Shown here piece after piece: positions 1 through 11,078 of a stretch of 64,000 nt of DNA. Numbering within the stretch: the stretch's first letter is position 1; every line of letters starts with the position of its first letter. Made by a program: the position numbers and the translations under genes. Source of the DNA: Gracilaria gracilis (Eukaryota; Rhodophyta; Florideophyceae; Gracilariales; Gracilariaceae); the NCBI GenBank assembly GCA_030374805.1, contig JARGSG010000250.1, positions 1 to 64,000 on the forward strand, written 5' to 3'. Under the pieces are notes generated by a model that searched no databases, had not been told where the DNA came from, and saw nothing but the letters and a program-made list of their open reading frames with translations.

Positions 1-1205
1 GCGGCAGACACTCGAAGGTCACACGCGGTGGGGTGAACTGCGTGGCAGTGAGCCCCGACGGCACTCGCATCGTGTCAGGTGGAGATGAATGTGACCAGAC
101 GGTGCGTATGTGGAACGCAGACAATGGCACCGCTGTGGGGCAGCCGCTCCAAGGTCACACAGGTAGGGTGAACTGCGTGGCAGTGAGCCCCGACGGCACT
201 CGCATCGTGTCAGGCGGGGATGAATTTGACCAGACGGTGCGTATGTGGAACGCAGACACTGGCAACGCTGTGGGGCAGCCGCTGCGAGGTCACACAGATT
301 TGGTGAGGTGCGTGGCAGTGAGCGCCGATGGCACTCACATCGTGTCAGGTGGAGACAAAGATGACAAGACGGTGCGTGTGTGGGAAGCAGACACTGGCAA
401 GGCTGTGGGGCAGCCGCTCCAAGGTCACACAGGATGGGTGAACTGCGTGGCAGTGAGCGCCGACGGCACTCGCATCGTGTCAGGTGGAGATGAAGATGAC
501 AAGACAGTGCGTGTGTGGGACGCACACACTGGAAACGCTGTGGGGCAGCCGCTCCGAGGTCACACACGTGAGGTGAACTGCGTGGCGGCGAGCGCCGACG
601 GCACTCGCATCGTGTCAGGCTCAGATGATATGACGGTGCGTGTATGGGACGCACACACTGGCAACGCTGTGGGGCAGCCGCTCCGAGGTCACACATATAC
701 GGTGAGGTGCGTGGCAGTGAGCGCCGATGGCACTCGCGTCGTGTCGGGCTCAGATGACAGCACGGTGCGTGTGTGGGACGCAGACACTGGCACCGCCGTG
801 GGGCAGCCACTCGAAGGTCACACGCGGTGGGTGAGCTGCGTGGCAGTGAGCGCTGACGGCACTAGCATCGTGTCAGGCTCAGATGACGAGACGGTACGTG
901 TGTGGGACGCAGACACTGGCAACGCTGTGGGGCAGCCTCTCGAAGGTCACACCGGGTGGTCGGAGTGCGTTGCAGTGAGCGGTGACGGCACTCGCATCGT
1001 GTCAGGCGGATTTGACAGGACGGTGCGTGTGTGGGAAGCAGACACTGGCAAGGCTGTGGGGCAGCCGCTCCAAGGACACACAGGGAAGGTGAGGTGCGTG
1101 GCAGTGAGCGCGGACGGCACTCGCATCCTGTCGGATGACGGAGGAATGCGACGGCTATGGGCATGGAACGGAGGGGTCTACAAGTGTGTGCTCACATCAC
1201 GCTGA
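1..1205 (+). CDS. WD40-repeat beta-propeller protein, 5' end outside window
   Basis: Nine consecutive WD40 repeats are visible. The first four are 45 residues long (they carry a GGDExDxTV insertion) and the later ones 43. Each has the DGTxIVSG, TVRxW and GHT landmarks of the family, which forms a propeller used as a protein-interaction scaffold; the partner is unknown. The repeats are nearly identical in DNA (129 or 135 bp units), which implies recent tandem duplication or conversion. The ninth repeat is degenerate and ends at TGA 1203-1205. Bases 1-32 code for the same repeat in a different frame, because the run of G near 28-33 has one base more than in the other repeats. So either the gene is frameshifted there or the sequence has an error. 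The true start lies left of the window. Family assignment is very secure; function is not known. Confidence 0.9.
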   Translation, partial: GRHSKVTRGGVNCVAVSPDGTRIVSGGDECDQTVRMWNADNGTAVGQPLQGHTGRVNCVAVSPDGTRIVSGGDEFDQTVRMWNADTGNAVGQPLRGHTDLVRCVAVSADGTHIVSGGDKDDKTVRVWEADTGKAVGQPLQGHTGWVNCVAVSADGTRIVSGGDEDDKTVRVWDAHTGNAVGQPLRGHTREVNCVAASADGTRIVSGSDDMTVRVWDAHTGNAVGQPLRGHTYTVRCVAVSADGTRVVSGSDDSTVRVWDADTGTAVGQPLEGHTRWVSCVAVSADGTSIVSGSDDETVRVWDADTGNAVGQPLEGHTGWSECVAVSGDGTRIVSGGFDRTVRVWEADTGKAVGQPLQGHTGKVRCVAVSADGTRILSDDGGMRRLWAWNGGVYKCVLTSR

Positions 1206-1415
1206 TTCTACGTGGGGGGCGCATTACCAACGCGCTAGAAGCTGACGTGGTCCGCGCACGCTTGGATGCCGACATTGGAGCGAGAGGTGTTCGACTTCGC
1301 CGCGGATGGCTCTGAAATTGTGCTGGGTACCGCTGAAGAAGCTGTGGACAACATCGGCGGGGGTGATGTGTACTTCACGAATAGGTTTAGATCGTTCTGC
1401 CGAATTATGCGGTGA
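1206..1415 (+). pseudogene. In-frame continuation of the WD40 gene past two stops
   Basis: The frame of the WD40 gene stays protein-like after its TGA (1203-1205) and a second stop TAG (1236-1238). It then runs 58 codons to TGA 1413-1415 and includes a stretch reading VFDFAADGSEIVLGTAEEAV, which resembles another propeller blade or C-terminal cap. This suggests the ancestral protein was longer and the gene is decaying, or that the C-terminus is no longer used. It is too short to classify by itself. Confidence 0.4.
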
Positions 1416-1770
1416 CGACGGCTCGCAGGTGCATGCAGGAAGTATCTACCGAGACGCGATGCGCACCTGAGAAGGTGGACGGAACGCTGCTCTGCTGCCG
1501 CCATCGTGCGCTGCCACTGCGCACACGCCAGCATGACTCACGCGCGCTACTCAACTCAGGGACGGCGTTTGGCCTCTTGGACCGTTTCGTACCAATCTCC
1601 AACACGTCTCACGCTCCTACTTCTCCCACTGGATCGGCAGGTTTCTGAAGCGCGTACAGAATCGCACGGCCGATTGCGGACTACCGGCTTTCTTACATTG
1701 TTTACATTGTCTACAACTTCTTCTTTATTACGGTCAGCCGCCCCCGATTACAAGGCGGCAGTAGATCTAT
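1416..1770. other. No gene recognised
   Basis: Short overlapping open frames on both strands with no recognisable motif; a poorly conserved spacer between the WD40 gene and the LINE remnant. Confidence 0.5.
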
Positions 1771-2570
1771 CTAGAGATAGTTCTCTCTTCTAAAGAAGGC
1801 CAAAAACCGTTCTGGCCACTGCCTCATCATCTCTATCAAAGATTTATCTTTTCTCTCTTTAGCTGTTGGTAGAACAGCACGTCGAGCCGCATCTGTTAGC
1901 GCACATCGAAACAGGACGTGATCGACGTCTTTCTTCACCGCTGTCCCACATTCACAACGCGTTACCTTTTCATTAAGGTATGAACTGACAGGATGCAGCG
2001 TTGGCACATGCGTGGTTGCAAAGTGAGCCAACATGACCTCCGATTTTCGTACATTCTCGTCTTTTCCCCGTGTCCGTCCAAAGCGAACACCAACGTACTT
2101 CTAACTTTCTGCTTTAGCTGAGCTTTCACGTCGTCGAAGTCCACAGGAATCTCCATTTGACGCGCTAGTGGAATTTTTAACCCCAGATTGTGCAAGCTTG
2201 TCTACACGTTTATTCTACAATGGCTCGGCGTCCACACGACATAGACGTTGCATTTTGCGCTCAGTTTCTCAAGCAATTTTGCTATGCGCTGCACAATAAT
2301 GCTCTGCTGCCGGAGGTTTCCTTGGAGCGCATCCACTAACGACAAGGAGTCTGTCACAATCCGTATAGTTTTGTTGGCCTCATGCTCCACAACCTCAAGC
2401 GCCGCCAGCATTGCTCGCAGCTCGGCAGTGAAGGAGCAGATGTTTATGCCTGCAGCGACAAAAATCTTGTGGCGCAGCGTTATTTCCAATTCGGTAGATC
2501 TCGTATGCGCCCGCCCCAACCTTTCCCGGGTTTCATTCGGAGGAACTCGAGACAATGACCATCTGAGTCG
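1771..2570 (-). pseudogene. LINE-type retrotransposon 3' remnant: RNase H domain and C-terminal zinc-like motif
   Basis: Read on the minus strand from about 2555, the first segment has an RNase H1-like signature: SFTAELRAMLAALE (catalytic Glu), IVTDSLSLVDAL (catalytic Asp) and VWTPSHC, followed in another frame by a DKLA motif. The next segment (2195-1962) continues with KIPLARQMEIPVDFDDV. The last (2034-1771) has the CxCG-x8-DHVLFRC arrangement found after RNase H in many LINEs. The pieces lie in order but in different frames, with breaks near 2202 and near 2040, so the copy is dead. No reverse transcriptase remains upstream, as expected of a truncated copy. A domesticated RNase H gene is less likely given the tail motif. 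Confidence 0.7.
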
Positions 2571-3106
2571 TGCAATTTATTGCCTATTGTCTACAATGTT
2601 TCCAAGCTGACAGTCTACGCTACGGTGGCGATGATGCAGATGTGCTGTGTGCACGAATTGCCGCTCTCTCCAAGAGGGCGCGTTGTGTGTCTCTCGCGGG
2701 CGGTACGGTTGGTAGCGCTTCTGCGGCCGTGTGTGAGGCGTCGGCCCAGCGCGCTGATGGTTCACACACAACTTCTTTGCTTGTTGCCGGAGTCGTTGAG
2801 ATCACGCTCGCACGGCCTCACTGCGGTGCGCCGGCCGCACCGTGGCGCGCTCGCGCTCTGCATCGTTCCAAGCGTGAGTTGCACTAGGCGGTGCTGTACA
2901 AGGGCGCAGGTGCGGGGGGGATGATGTGGGTGGGGCGGAGGTTGGGGACGTGTGGGAGTGGATGTTGGCACTTTGCCAGGAATACATAAGATAGTGACGA
3001 CGCCCGGGCGCTAACTGCGCCATTCACCAGCGGTGGCGATGGGTGCAAATCTGGCGGCAGTGCCGCGCCGCCACTTCACCACTTAAGCAATTTGACAGGA
3101 ACCAAC
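2571..3106. other. No gene recognised; GC-rich spacer
   Basis: Overlapping Arg/Pro-rich open frames in all directions, typical of GC-rich noncoding DNA. No domain or repeat is recognised. It ends at the TTAA target copy of the next transposon. Confidence 0.5.
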
Positions 3107-3110
3107 TTAA

Positions 3111-3160
3111 CCCTTTCAACACTAAAAAGTTATGTCTGTTGAAATAGACATAACTTCTAC
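3111..3160 (+). repeat. Left terminal inverted repeat of PiggyBac element 1
   Basis: Starts CCCTTTCAACACTAAAAA directly after TTAA. It then carries an internal palindrome TTATGTCTGTTGAAATAGAC continuing to ATAAC. A degenerate second copy of the palindrome lies at about 3217-3243. Such subterminal palindromes are plausible transposase-binding sites. Confidence 0.88.
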
Positions 3161-3366
3161 ATCTGATTGGGCTTTAGCGTAAAGCCTTGGCCGTTAGCCC
3201 GCCATGTGTCTCTTTCGCTTATGTATTGCTCAGTAGACATAAGAAAGTACACCTTCTTGGCTGAATTCAAAATATCTGCAGATGACAACCAATGACGACT
3301 TTCATAATGAACCAGCTATATCTCGTTCGGCAGCATGATTTCTACCGCACCGCATAGTGTGCCTAG

Positions 3367-4394
3367 TGTCTATTTGACAACTGACCTCATATGAGGTCAG
3401 AATATATCACTTTATAAAAATTGATGTAAACCAGTTCAGAGTCTCTAAAGCATCTCTCTAGAACCGCATTCGGCATCACATTCATTGGCAAAGTAGAACA
3501 TCTAGTACAAAGAACGACGCTAAGTAGTAATTTGGGAAAAGATATATGTGCTACATTAGAAAATTTAATCAAATTTTAACTTCTTCAACGAAAAGAAGTT
3601 TTTTTATCCTTCTTCCTAAAGTAAACCAGAAAATTTTGACAACATATATTCAATTTGTTTTAAATTGCTCTCATAATAAAGGGTTTTAAGAGCCCTCGTA
3701 TAATTTACAATAGTTTTTCCACAACTTTCAAATGCCGGACTTCTCAAATTTAATGGAAATTTTATCTTGAAAGCTATGGACCTCATTTTCGCAGACTTGT
3801 GAAACTACCACGTTACAAAACTGTTTTTGAGGCTCTTTTAGGTGCAATGATGCGAACTGAAACAAAAACACACCTGAGAATGGTACCCACTTTACGACTT
3901 CATGTGACTCAATGTACTATAAAGATTGAATTTTCTCTGCGTAGGCCAGTATGTTAAATGTGTTTAAAAGCAGTCAAAATGCTTATATATCTCTTGTACG
4001 CATACGTTTGGCTCATATAATATTAAAAAAGTGCGTTATCTCAATACTAGCTGATCGCCAAGAACTATAGCAACAAAAACATTATGTACTTTTGAAGCAT
4101 TATAAGCAGTTTTCAAGTTATATGTAGAATTTTTGGGCGTTTAAACCTAAATAGTAATTCTACATGCAATCAGATGACTACTAAAGCACTTATTGCTTGG
4201 AATTGGTTCGCTTCAAATGGTTATTTGGGGTTATGAAACTAGTTTGATTGCATAATTGTAGTTGTTTTCTAATGAATCGCTGAATTATGTGGCAAAGCTT
4301 TATCCAATTTTTTACATTTCTCTCACTATCTGTGCTGACCTCATATGAGGTCATTTTGACCTCATATGAGGTCAACGCGCTGGTCCGATAGACA
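3367..4394. mobile_element. Non-autonomous CTAG-flanked element (1028 bp) nested in PiggyBac element 1
   Basis: Ends are TGTCTATTTGAC and GTCCGATAGACA (inverted), with CTAG on both sides (3363-3366 and 4395-4398). Copies of the 18-bp palindrome TGACCTCATATGAGGTCA lie just inside the ends (3382-3399, 4336-4353, 4357-4374). There is no transposase. The interior is AT-rich and homologous, in reverse orientation, to the 1-kb element at 54383-58507. It interrupts the region upstream of the host element's transposase. Confidence 0.85.
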
Positions 4395-4722
4395 CTAGAC
4401 GTCATGTAGGGTTCGTGTGTACAAATGGAATTTGCACCAAAAAATGGGCGCGGGAGGTAGCTGAAATGTGCGAAGATCCCTCCGTAACGACATTTCACCC
4501 GCCAAAGGACGTGGACGATGTATGTTTTGCTTTCACAATTACAAGTGCCTGCATCTCAAGTGTTTTTGAATGTTTTCCCGATGACAGACAGCCAACAGAA
4601 AGCGTACGCCATTGACCAGGATGGTGACACAATTGTTCAGAACGCCGCAGAGTGCAACGTAGAACGTGCCCGGACAGCTTTATTGGTAGAATGAAGATGC
4701 GGAGGAATTTGCAGTTGGTGCT

Positions 4723-6573
4723 ATGGGGACGGAGGAGAAACAAGTACTGTGCAACGCGGTTCCGTATTGCGCCAAATGGGCAAATATTAGTGGACTTCAT
4801 TTGGCAAAACCCCCTGTCATTCGGAGAACGTATGCACACAAGAAAGAGCTCGGTCTTTTTTCCTTGTTTCTAAACACATCCTATCTCAACTGCATCAGAG
4901 AGTGGACCAGCAAAGAACTGATAAAACGTGGAAGACGGCTGAAACCACTCCGCATGGACGAACTATTGGCCTACATAGAACTGGAACTCGCGACCTCGGT
5001 ACATAAACTGAATCGACTCCAAGACTACTGGTCTACATCTGACTTACTAGGTACACCTTTTTTCAAAAAGGTAATGGCTAGGGACTGCTTCATGCAGATA
5101 CGAAGCGCTATACGGACGTATGCTGCATATGATGCAGACAGTGCGGTGGTGGATCCTCTCTGGCACAGCCGCACGCTATTGGAGCACTTTGCTCGTAATG
5201 CAGCATCCTTGGCAATTCCGTTGGGAGTCAGCTCTTTAGATGAAAATACGATTAGGTGCAAGGGGGGGTACCGCCGCTCGATCGTACATGAAAAGCAAAC
5301 CAATCAAGTTCGGGATTCGTTTTTACGCAGTAGTGGGTTGGTCCCACGCGTATCTTCACACTCTACAGGACAAAGGGTCTGGAAATAAGAGTAGCCAATC
5401 CCCTGTTCAAAGGTACACTCATTTATTTCGCAATCTTCGCGGTGCGGTTGAGCGGAAAGTGGACGGGACATTAGTTCCAAAGTCGACACCGTCGGCTTTG
5501 TGGTGTACCCAAATGGCACACCAGACGCAGTTGTATCCCACTCCTAATGAAGGACGGTTGATGGTCATGGACAATTTCTATACTCGCCATGTCTTAGCGC
5601 GTCAACTCGACAGATTGAGTGACAACGAGTGCAAAATACTTGGTACAGTACGGTTTACGAACGTCGACGGTCTCAACCGCCCTGCAATCCGAGAAGCAAT
5701 GGATAGCCTCAAACATGCTGCGCGCGGTGAATGGCGCTTGGTGCAAGTATTTCACAGGGGCGAAGGTCGAAATGCTCCTAATCAAGTGGCTCAAAACTCT
5801 GGGTACATCGTCTTCAAGGACAGGTCTGTTGTTACGTTCTATACGAACGACTTAGCAGGCACACCGACTTCGCGCATACAAGGTGCCGATGATGACGCTA
5901 TTGTTTGCGTACACGTGCTTGCGCCTCTAGAGCGCTGGACCGGAGAAGAGTCTCTGCGGCGATCAACCTTGCAAGTACCGGCGATCATCGTAGCATATAA
6001 CCTTTTCATGAATGGAGTAGATAGATTTGATCAATTCAGATCTACGTCAGCAACGGTTCGAAAAGAACAGAGAGTGACTATGAGTTTGCTTACCTTCGTT
6101 TTTGGACGCAAGCATCATAAATGCACCACGCTCTTCTGAATGCCATCTCACACCCCTGGCGAACTTATTCCAGACGCTTGGTTGATGAAGCGGCGCATCA
6201 TCCGGCAACTCGTTATGGACCACATAGAGTACAAGCAAACAAGGACAACGCTCTTTCCACTACCATCTCGTACCAGCGCTGGCAATGTCGCTAAGAACGA
6301 GAGCCACCTCACCACCGTGCAACATTTCCTGCTCGAAACAGAGGGTCGAAAGAGCGTACGTTGCATGCTATGCACTCTTCTGTCGCCGAACGGTCGCCGG
6401 AGGGTACACCTTCTACTCTTGCACGGAGTGCCAACGTGGCTTCCCATGTAAATTGTTTCACCATCTTCCACCACAAGTACGCCATACGCTACACTCGACT
6501 TGAAGTGTACCATGCGGTAGTATCGGCCACAGCTTCCCTAGCTTCTGCTCATCATCGCCAATCGACGCAATAA
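4723..6573 (+). pseudogene. PiggyBac transposase (DDE_Tnp_1_7 type), frameshifted
   Basis: Family landmarks appear in order: TPFFKKVMARD, SSLDENTIRCKG (first acidic region), MKSKPIKFGIRFYAVVGWSH, VMDNFYTRH (second catalytic Asp), the APLERW region, and NGVDRFDQ (third acidic motif). A Cys/His-rich tail follows (CMLCTLLSPNG, then YTFYSCTECQRGF in another frame). The protein would act in the nucleus, cutting at TTAA. At least three frameshifts are seen, near 5265 (in a G run), near 6100 and near 6400, so it is inactive. The N-terminal acidic part lies between 4400 and 4723 but its start is unclear because a 1-kb element inserted upstream. The closest relative in the window is the transposase at 60617-62745, which aligns along its whole length. 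Confidence 0.88.
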
Positions 6574-6621
6574 AGCTACATCAAAGCTCAGTACTGCAAA
6601 GCTGTTACACAAATAATAAAG

Positions 6622-7104
6622 TTACTCTTCCTTGAAACCCATGTAGGCTCCCCTTTCGTCAGGCCAAATCTTTCTAATTCCTTCCTACGCGCAATTGGGT
6701 AGTTGCATTCTTCGTCCATTTCCAAGGAAGCCGTAACGCTCGAAAATGTAGGTTTTATACGCCTGCTTTCGGGCCTTGTTGTTATTTGTGGCATATATAC
6801 CTGTTACTGGGAACTTCACAGCAGTTTTGCTCATAACCGCCGGTCCCAACTGCATCCAGTAACAGGGTGTGCCCCCACACTGTCTGCAAGCGACGTCCTC
6901 GTTATCAACCGTGACCTGGGGAATCAGAGGTTGATCGTGAAGTCTAGAATGCGGTTCGGCAGCGGCATTACAGTCACTTGCCTCTTGGCTGGGTAGCACA
7001 TTAGTCGGTGTTCCGTTCTCCGTATCGTGGATAGCAGCTGTGTGCTTTTCATACTGCATCGTCAAAGAAGCACCCGCTTCCATTTGGCCTTCATTTCTCT
7101 CCAT
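6622..7104 (-). pseudogene. Conserved small Cys-containing accessory protein of the PiggyBac family
   Basis: An open frame starts at ATG 7104 and runs 139 codons. Its C-terminal half has CRQCGGTPCYWMQLGPAV, then NNNKARKQAYKTY and ERYGFLGNGRRMQLPNC. A one-base shift then leads into WPDERGAYMGFKEE and a stop at 6622. The second PiggyBac element (60085-60573) has the same protein (CPKCGGTPFYWLQL, ERYGFLDAHNRVQLPQC, WPDEMGAHMGFKKD) in the same place, converging on the transposase with about 45 bp between the gene ends. Conservation in two diverged elements argues that it is a real second gene. I do not recognise the family; the two CxxCGG cysteines hint at a small metal-binding fold. Confidence 0.65.
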
Positions 7105-8330
7105 GTGGACGTAGCTACTTGGTGTGTACGACGGCAGTTAGGACAAGCAATGGAAGCCCAAGGCCAGGTCAGTGTTCTGACACGTTTTCCGTTCCGCGTG
7201 GAAAAGGATCGGAGAGCGGCAAACGCATGGGAGTCCACTAGAAACCCGAGGAAGCACCGAGGGGCAGCCAAAAGAAATGTTGAAACTGTAAAGCAGTGTA
7301 TAGTGGCGAATGGGGAAGGAGTGAGGCAGAGTAACAAACCCAGAGTAAATTGAGTTGGACGAATTGAAGCCCTCTCGCATGCAGTACACAGATTGGAGGG
7401 CAGCGGAAGGCGAGAGAGCACGAAACAGTACCAAAAAGCACCGAACCAATGCAAAACTTCTTTGAGCGACGGAACGCAGGTAGATAATAAGGGAGAACTG
7501 GAGTGGATAAATATGGGCCTGTTGTGTGCGGGAAACGGGGGGTATTGCCGCCTGAAAATTGCGAGAATGTGGATTACGCTTCACTGCAGAGAAGGCAACG
7601 CAAAGCAAAGAAACAGTAGCAAATATTGGCAAGACTCGGGAGGCCAGTGAAGTGTACAGGGAGCGAGGGAATAGTGAAGTTGTAAGGTTGACGGAAAAGA
7701 GCTGCGATGGTTCGGGTAAGGGAAATCAAGGAGGGAAGTGAAGGTGAGATAGCGGCGGTGCTGAAAGAAGAGCGAGGCTGAGATGTCTGCGGAGATGATT
7801 GAGCAGCGCAGGTGATGCAGGCTCGCTGAGATCTGCGATAAATGGAAAATGCCCTAGATGAGGGAAGCCTAGGACTAGAACGGTAGAATAAGTCAATGTT
7901 CACGGCGGAAGAGTAGAAAGAAAGAGAAAGGAGTGGGTTGGTAAAGGTTGGAAACGCTGGAGAGGCCGGCTTTGAGTGTTGAAGGCTTAGGAGTGCAGCT
8001 GGAAACTCCAGACAGGACGGTGGGAGGGAAAAGGGCACCGACAGAGTAGTTTTGGAGATAACGACACACGGGAGGCAGACGGGGGCAGGCGGATAGTCGC
8101 AGAGGGCTTGTTGAACCAGCAAACGGCGACGGCAAAAAAGGAAAGGGAAAGAAGTTTTCTGTTTACACGTAGAGTGCCTGGCACGTTAGTTTGCCCATGG
8201 TGCACCTCTGTTGTGCACTCAGTGCACCGAAACATTTGAATGCCGGACACGCGCACAAGTGTGTCATTCAATCAACTGTTTTCTCATCTTGAACCACAGA
8301 CTGCACTTCTCTTTCGCCAATCTTATTGGC
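7105..8330. other. Right-hand non-coding part of PiggyBac element 1
   Basis: Purine-rich on the plus strand, with long low-complexity open frames on the minus strand (Ser/Pro/Leu-rich) that look like compositional artefacts. No homolog is seen in the second PiggyBac element of the window. It may be 3' non-coding sequence or captured DNA. Confidence 0.45.
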
Positions 8331-8380
8331 TTTTCTTATGTCTATCTCTATGGACATAAATTTTTTCAGTGTTGAAAGGG
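8331..8380 (-). repeat. Right terminal inverted repeat of PiggyBac element 1
   Basis: Reverse complement begins CCCTTTCAACACTGAAAAA and contains the same internal palindrome as the left end (here CTTATGTCTATCTCTATGGA followed by CATAAA on the plus strand). It is followed by TTAA at 8381-8384. Confidence 0.88.
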
Positions 8381-8534
8381 TTAATTGGTTCCATGTCCCT
8401 GGGAGCTTTCAAAAGTTTATGAAAAGCAGAATATGAATGCGTTCATGGCCCAGCTGCGCCGTTGGCGAGCGCGTGTCGTACAGTCGTGGAAACCGCTTTC
8501 CAAGTCTATTCGATTCGCTTCTTTTTGTAAACTA

Positions 8535-11078
8535 TCCGTCCAATCCTTAAATCGGCAGAAATCCTAAAATCGGCAAAGCCCTCCTTCGGAACATTTAAAG
8601 ACTGAGAAATACCGAAGCTTATGCACGTCCAATAACATCGAGTTTGTTTCGTTTGGAGTCGACGTCTATGGTGGCATAGGCGAGGCAGCTAAAGGGTTCC
8701 TGCGACGGATAGCACAATAATGCAACCAAGTACGAAGATCTCAGCCAGGTAAAGAGTACCTGACAATCGCAGTCGCTTTAGCGCAAATATTCTTGGAATG
8801 TACAGCAATGGCTGTAAATAGACGATTTGTGGCTCCCCTATCAGGTTCAACCGCTTTACAGGTAAACGGCCTCTCTAGAAATGCATAAAATTCATTTCGT
8901 TTGTTTGTTTGTTCCTTCCTCCAGTTTTGCCGTTTTGCTTTCAATGTAGAAAAAAGAAGAGAACAATTCCAATCCTATCTCATCTCCCGCACCAACGCGA
9001 GTTACGCTAGACAATGTAAAGACAATTTTGAAAAGCGCGCGCTTTCTTTTTTCGAACCATATACTTTTGCTCCGCGTTACTCATTCACGTCCAACGCAGC
9101 GATGGAATAGAATATACTGTCCAGAACTAGACTCTCGCTACGCCATCCTTTAAGCGGCAGTGTACGAACGATTCACCAAAAACTCGTCGTGGCATGTGTT
9201 AACCAAAAAACACGCCATTAGCATTGGAATGCTTCGCAGAACCTACACTTTCTGGACCAGGAAATATCCCGCTTCGCAACCGCTGGCGACAGCAGATATC
9301 CATCTTGGTCCTAAAGCAAAATGACGCCCCACAGTCGTAACTGCAGATGAGGAAAGTACTATCCCGGTTATTGTACTTTATTATGCCGACAATAACACGC
9401 CACTCCCAAGGCAATGCATTGGGGACCAGATTCAGGACTATGTCTCTCTTTCGCCACCATCACAGCAAGCAGAGGTAGGGTTCTTCAGCAATCGCCCGTC
9501 TAATAATTGGATAACTGCGTTCTTAAAGATAAATGATCTGCAGATGCAACACGTCCAGCTTATGGAATAGAAGCGGGTTAAGGCCGTCACGCCTGAAAAT
9601 CTCAAGGAGCATATCGCAAGAGTTGAGGCTGTGCTCACTCGATATGGCATACATCATCCCCGTTTCATTTTCAACACTGATCAGACTGTAGCTTCTTTCG
9701 ACAAAATGAAGGGCAGAAGTCTCCGTAAAAGTGTTGGCGCTGATGGCGCTCGCCTTATTCAGAAGGCGCTTACCACGAAAGGTTCTTTGGACCCCGTCAC
9801 ATTCATGTCCGTTGCGGCTGCTGGCGGTAGGACCTATAAGCCCGCAATTATCTTCCCGGGAAAACACGCGCAGTTTCGCCGCGTCCGCAGTGAGGTGCAA
9901 ACGTTGCATTCCATGCTGCCACCCTGCTACCTTTTTCAACGCAATCCACCCGGCGCTGATACAGACACTGTGTTCGGATGGTCACAAGGGTTCGTCGAGG
10001 AAACAAAGCACTTGCGCCAGAATGGGCAACGTTTGCTGCTTGTGCTCGATGGCTACGGAGCCAATGTCCCGTACAAAACCTTGAAGTTGTTCAAGGAAAA
10101 CAACATTATTGTCATTGCTCTTCCCGCTCATACGTCTCACACCACACAGCCGTTGGACAAGAGCGTTTTCAGCTCGTACAAATCGCATTTGCAGCACGAA
10201 CCGCACAAGGCCGCCCGGCAGAAGCAAAAGCTGAACGCTTTTGATGTAGCACATTGCATTAGCAACGCCTACTCTAGTTCCCACACAGCACCGAACATAC
10301 GCTCCGGTTTCCACAAAACCGGAGTATGGGATATGGATTTGATGACGCCATGCATTGCGCCGTTGCAGAAGTATCTAACGCAGACCAATGGCAGAAGAAT
10401 TAGTCCGGTTACTGTAGAAGAACTACTCGAATGCTTTCAAAAGCGACACCGTACGTTGCTATGGGACGCTGTTGTCGAGGAGGAAGGGCATGTGCGTATT
10501 GTCACAACGGCTGGTGCACATTTGACTTCAATTGTCGTTTTAGAGGCGGTACAAAAGCGCATTGCTGCTCGTCAGGCAAAGATGAAAGAAGCCAAAGCGC
10601 GCGAGCTGGCGGCTGCCTACAAAGAGCCTAAGGCCGACTTCACGCGCTTAGTCCAGTTAGCGCCGCAGCGGAACATTCGCCGCCATCGTCTCTTTCAAAC
10701 GAGAAAGGCGCGCAGGGAGCTGCGTCGAGGAAGGGCTCGTGGTGGCGTGTTGGCTGGAGAGTTGGAATTTTAGAAGGTGGGAATTGAGATATGAACGTTA
10801 AAAACCCGTAAACGAATTTGTGCGTTAGAACGCGCATATTTCTTGTTCAAGTTAGGGAATCGGGCTTTTTGTGTTCTCTGAAGTGGGTGCTTGCAGTTGA
10901 CCTAGCGCGTGCCGTAAGCTATCTATTGTTCCGTCTGTTGGACCTATCATGGGCGTAGGTCTTGGCTCCTCGTTGGTTGAGTTGGGAGCCGATGGAAAGG
11001 GCGGTTTCAGAGATAAAGCCATTTGACTGAAACCGGTTCACGAAATTTTGGTACCTTGCCGATTTAAGGGTCGGACAT
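8535..11078 (+). mobile_element. Pogo/DDE_1 superfamily DNA transposon with candidate TIRs
   Basis: An inverted repeat of about 21 bp brackets the transposase: left GTCCAATCCTTAAATCGGCA (8538-8556) and right, on the other strand, GTCCGACCCTTAAATCGGCA (11057-11077). TA dinucleotides lie next to both ends, as expected for this superfamily. A direct subterminal copy AAAATCGGCA follows the left end. The exact ends are uncertain by a few bases. Confidence 0.6.
9184..10773 (+). pseudogene. DDE_1 (pogo/jerky-type) transposase with two in-frame stops
   Basis: One frame runs through the whole region. The N-terminal part reads RPTVVTADEE and YYADNNTPLPRQC, like the DNA-binding segment of CENP-B/pogo proteins. 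Then come FFSNRPSNNWITAFLK, PENLKEHIARVEAVLTRYGI and the DDE_1 catalytic core: FNTDQT (first Asp), LLLVLDGYGAN (second Asp), and ALPAHTSHTTQPLDKSVF, a family hallmark. A basic tail follows. In-frame stops lie at 9322-9324 (TGA) and 9568-9570 (TAG), and the long open part starts at 9631. The usual Glu after FNTD is Gln here. The C-terminal 140 residues are intact. It is a decayed but readable cut-and-paste transposase. Confidence 0.85.

Larger units (their letters stand above)
3111..8380 (+). mobile_element. PiggyBac element 1, TTAA-flanked, 5.3 kb
   Basis: The left end CCCTTTCAACACTRAAAAA and its inverted copy at the right end are flanked by TTAA on both sides (3107-3110 and 8381-8384), the classical PiggyBac target duplication. 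Inside are a broken PiggyBac transposase (plus strand), a convergent small Cys-containing gene (minus strand), and a nested 1-kb element at 3367-4394. A long right-hand region (7105-8330) has no gene. The perfect TTAA duplication and near-perfect ends suggest fairly recent insertion, although the transposase is frameshifted. Confidence 0.92.

Noticed and set aside
7138-8122. Minus-strand frames of 130-182 codons at the right of PiggyBac element 1
   Set aside because: Low-complexity Ser/Leu/Pro composition from a purine-rich opposite strand; not conserved in the second PiggyBac element.
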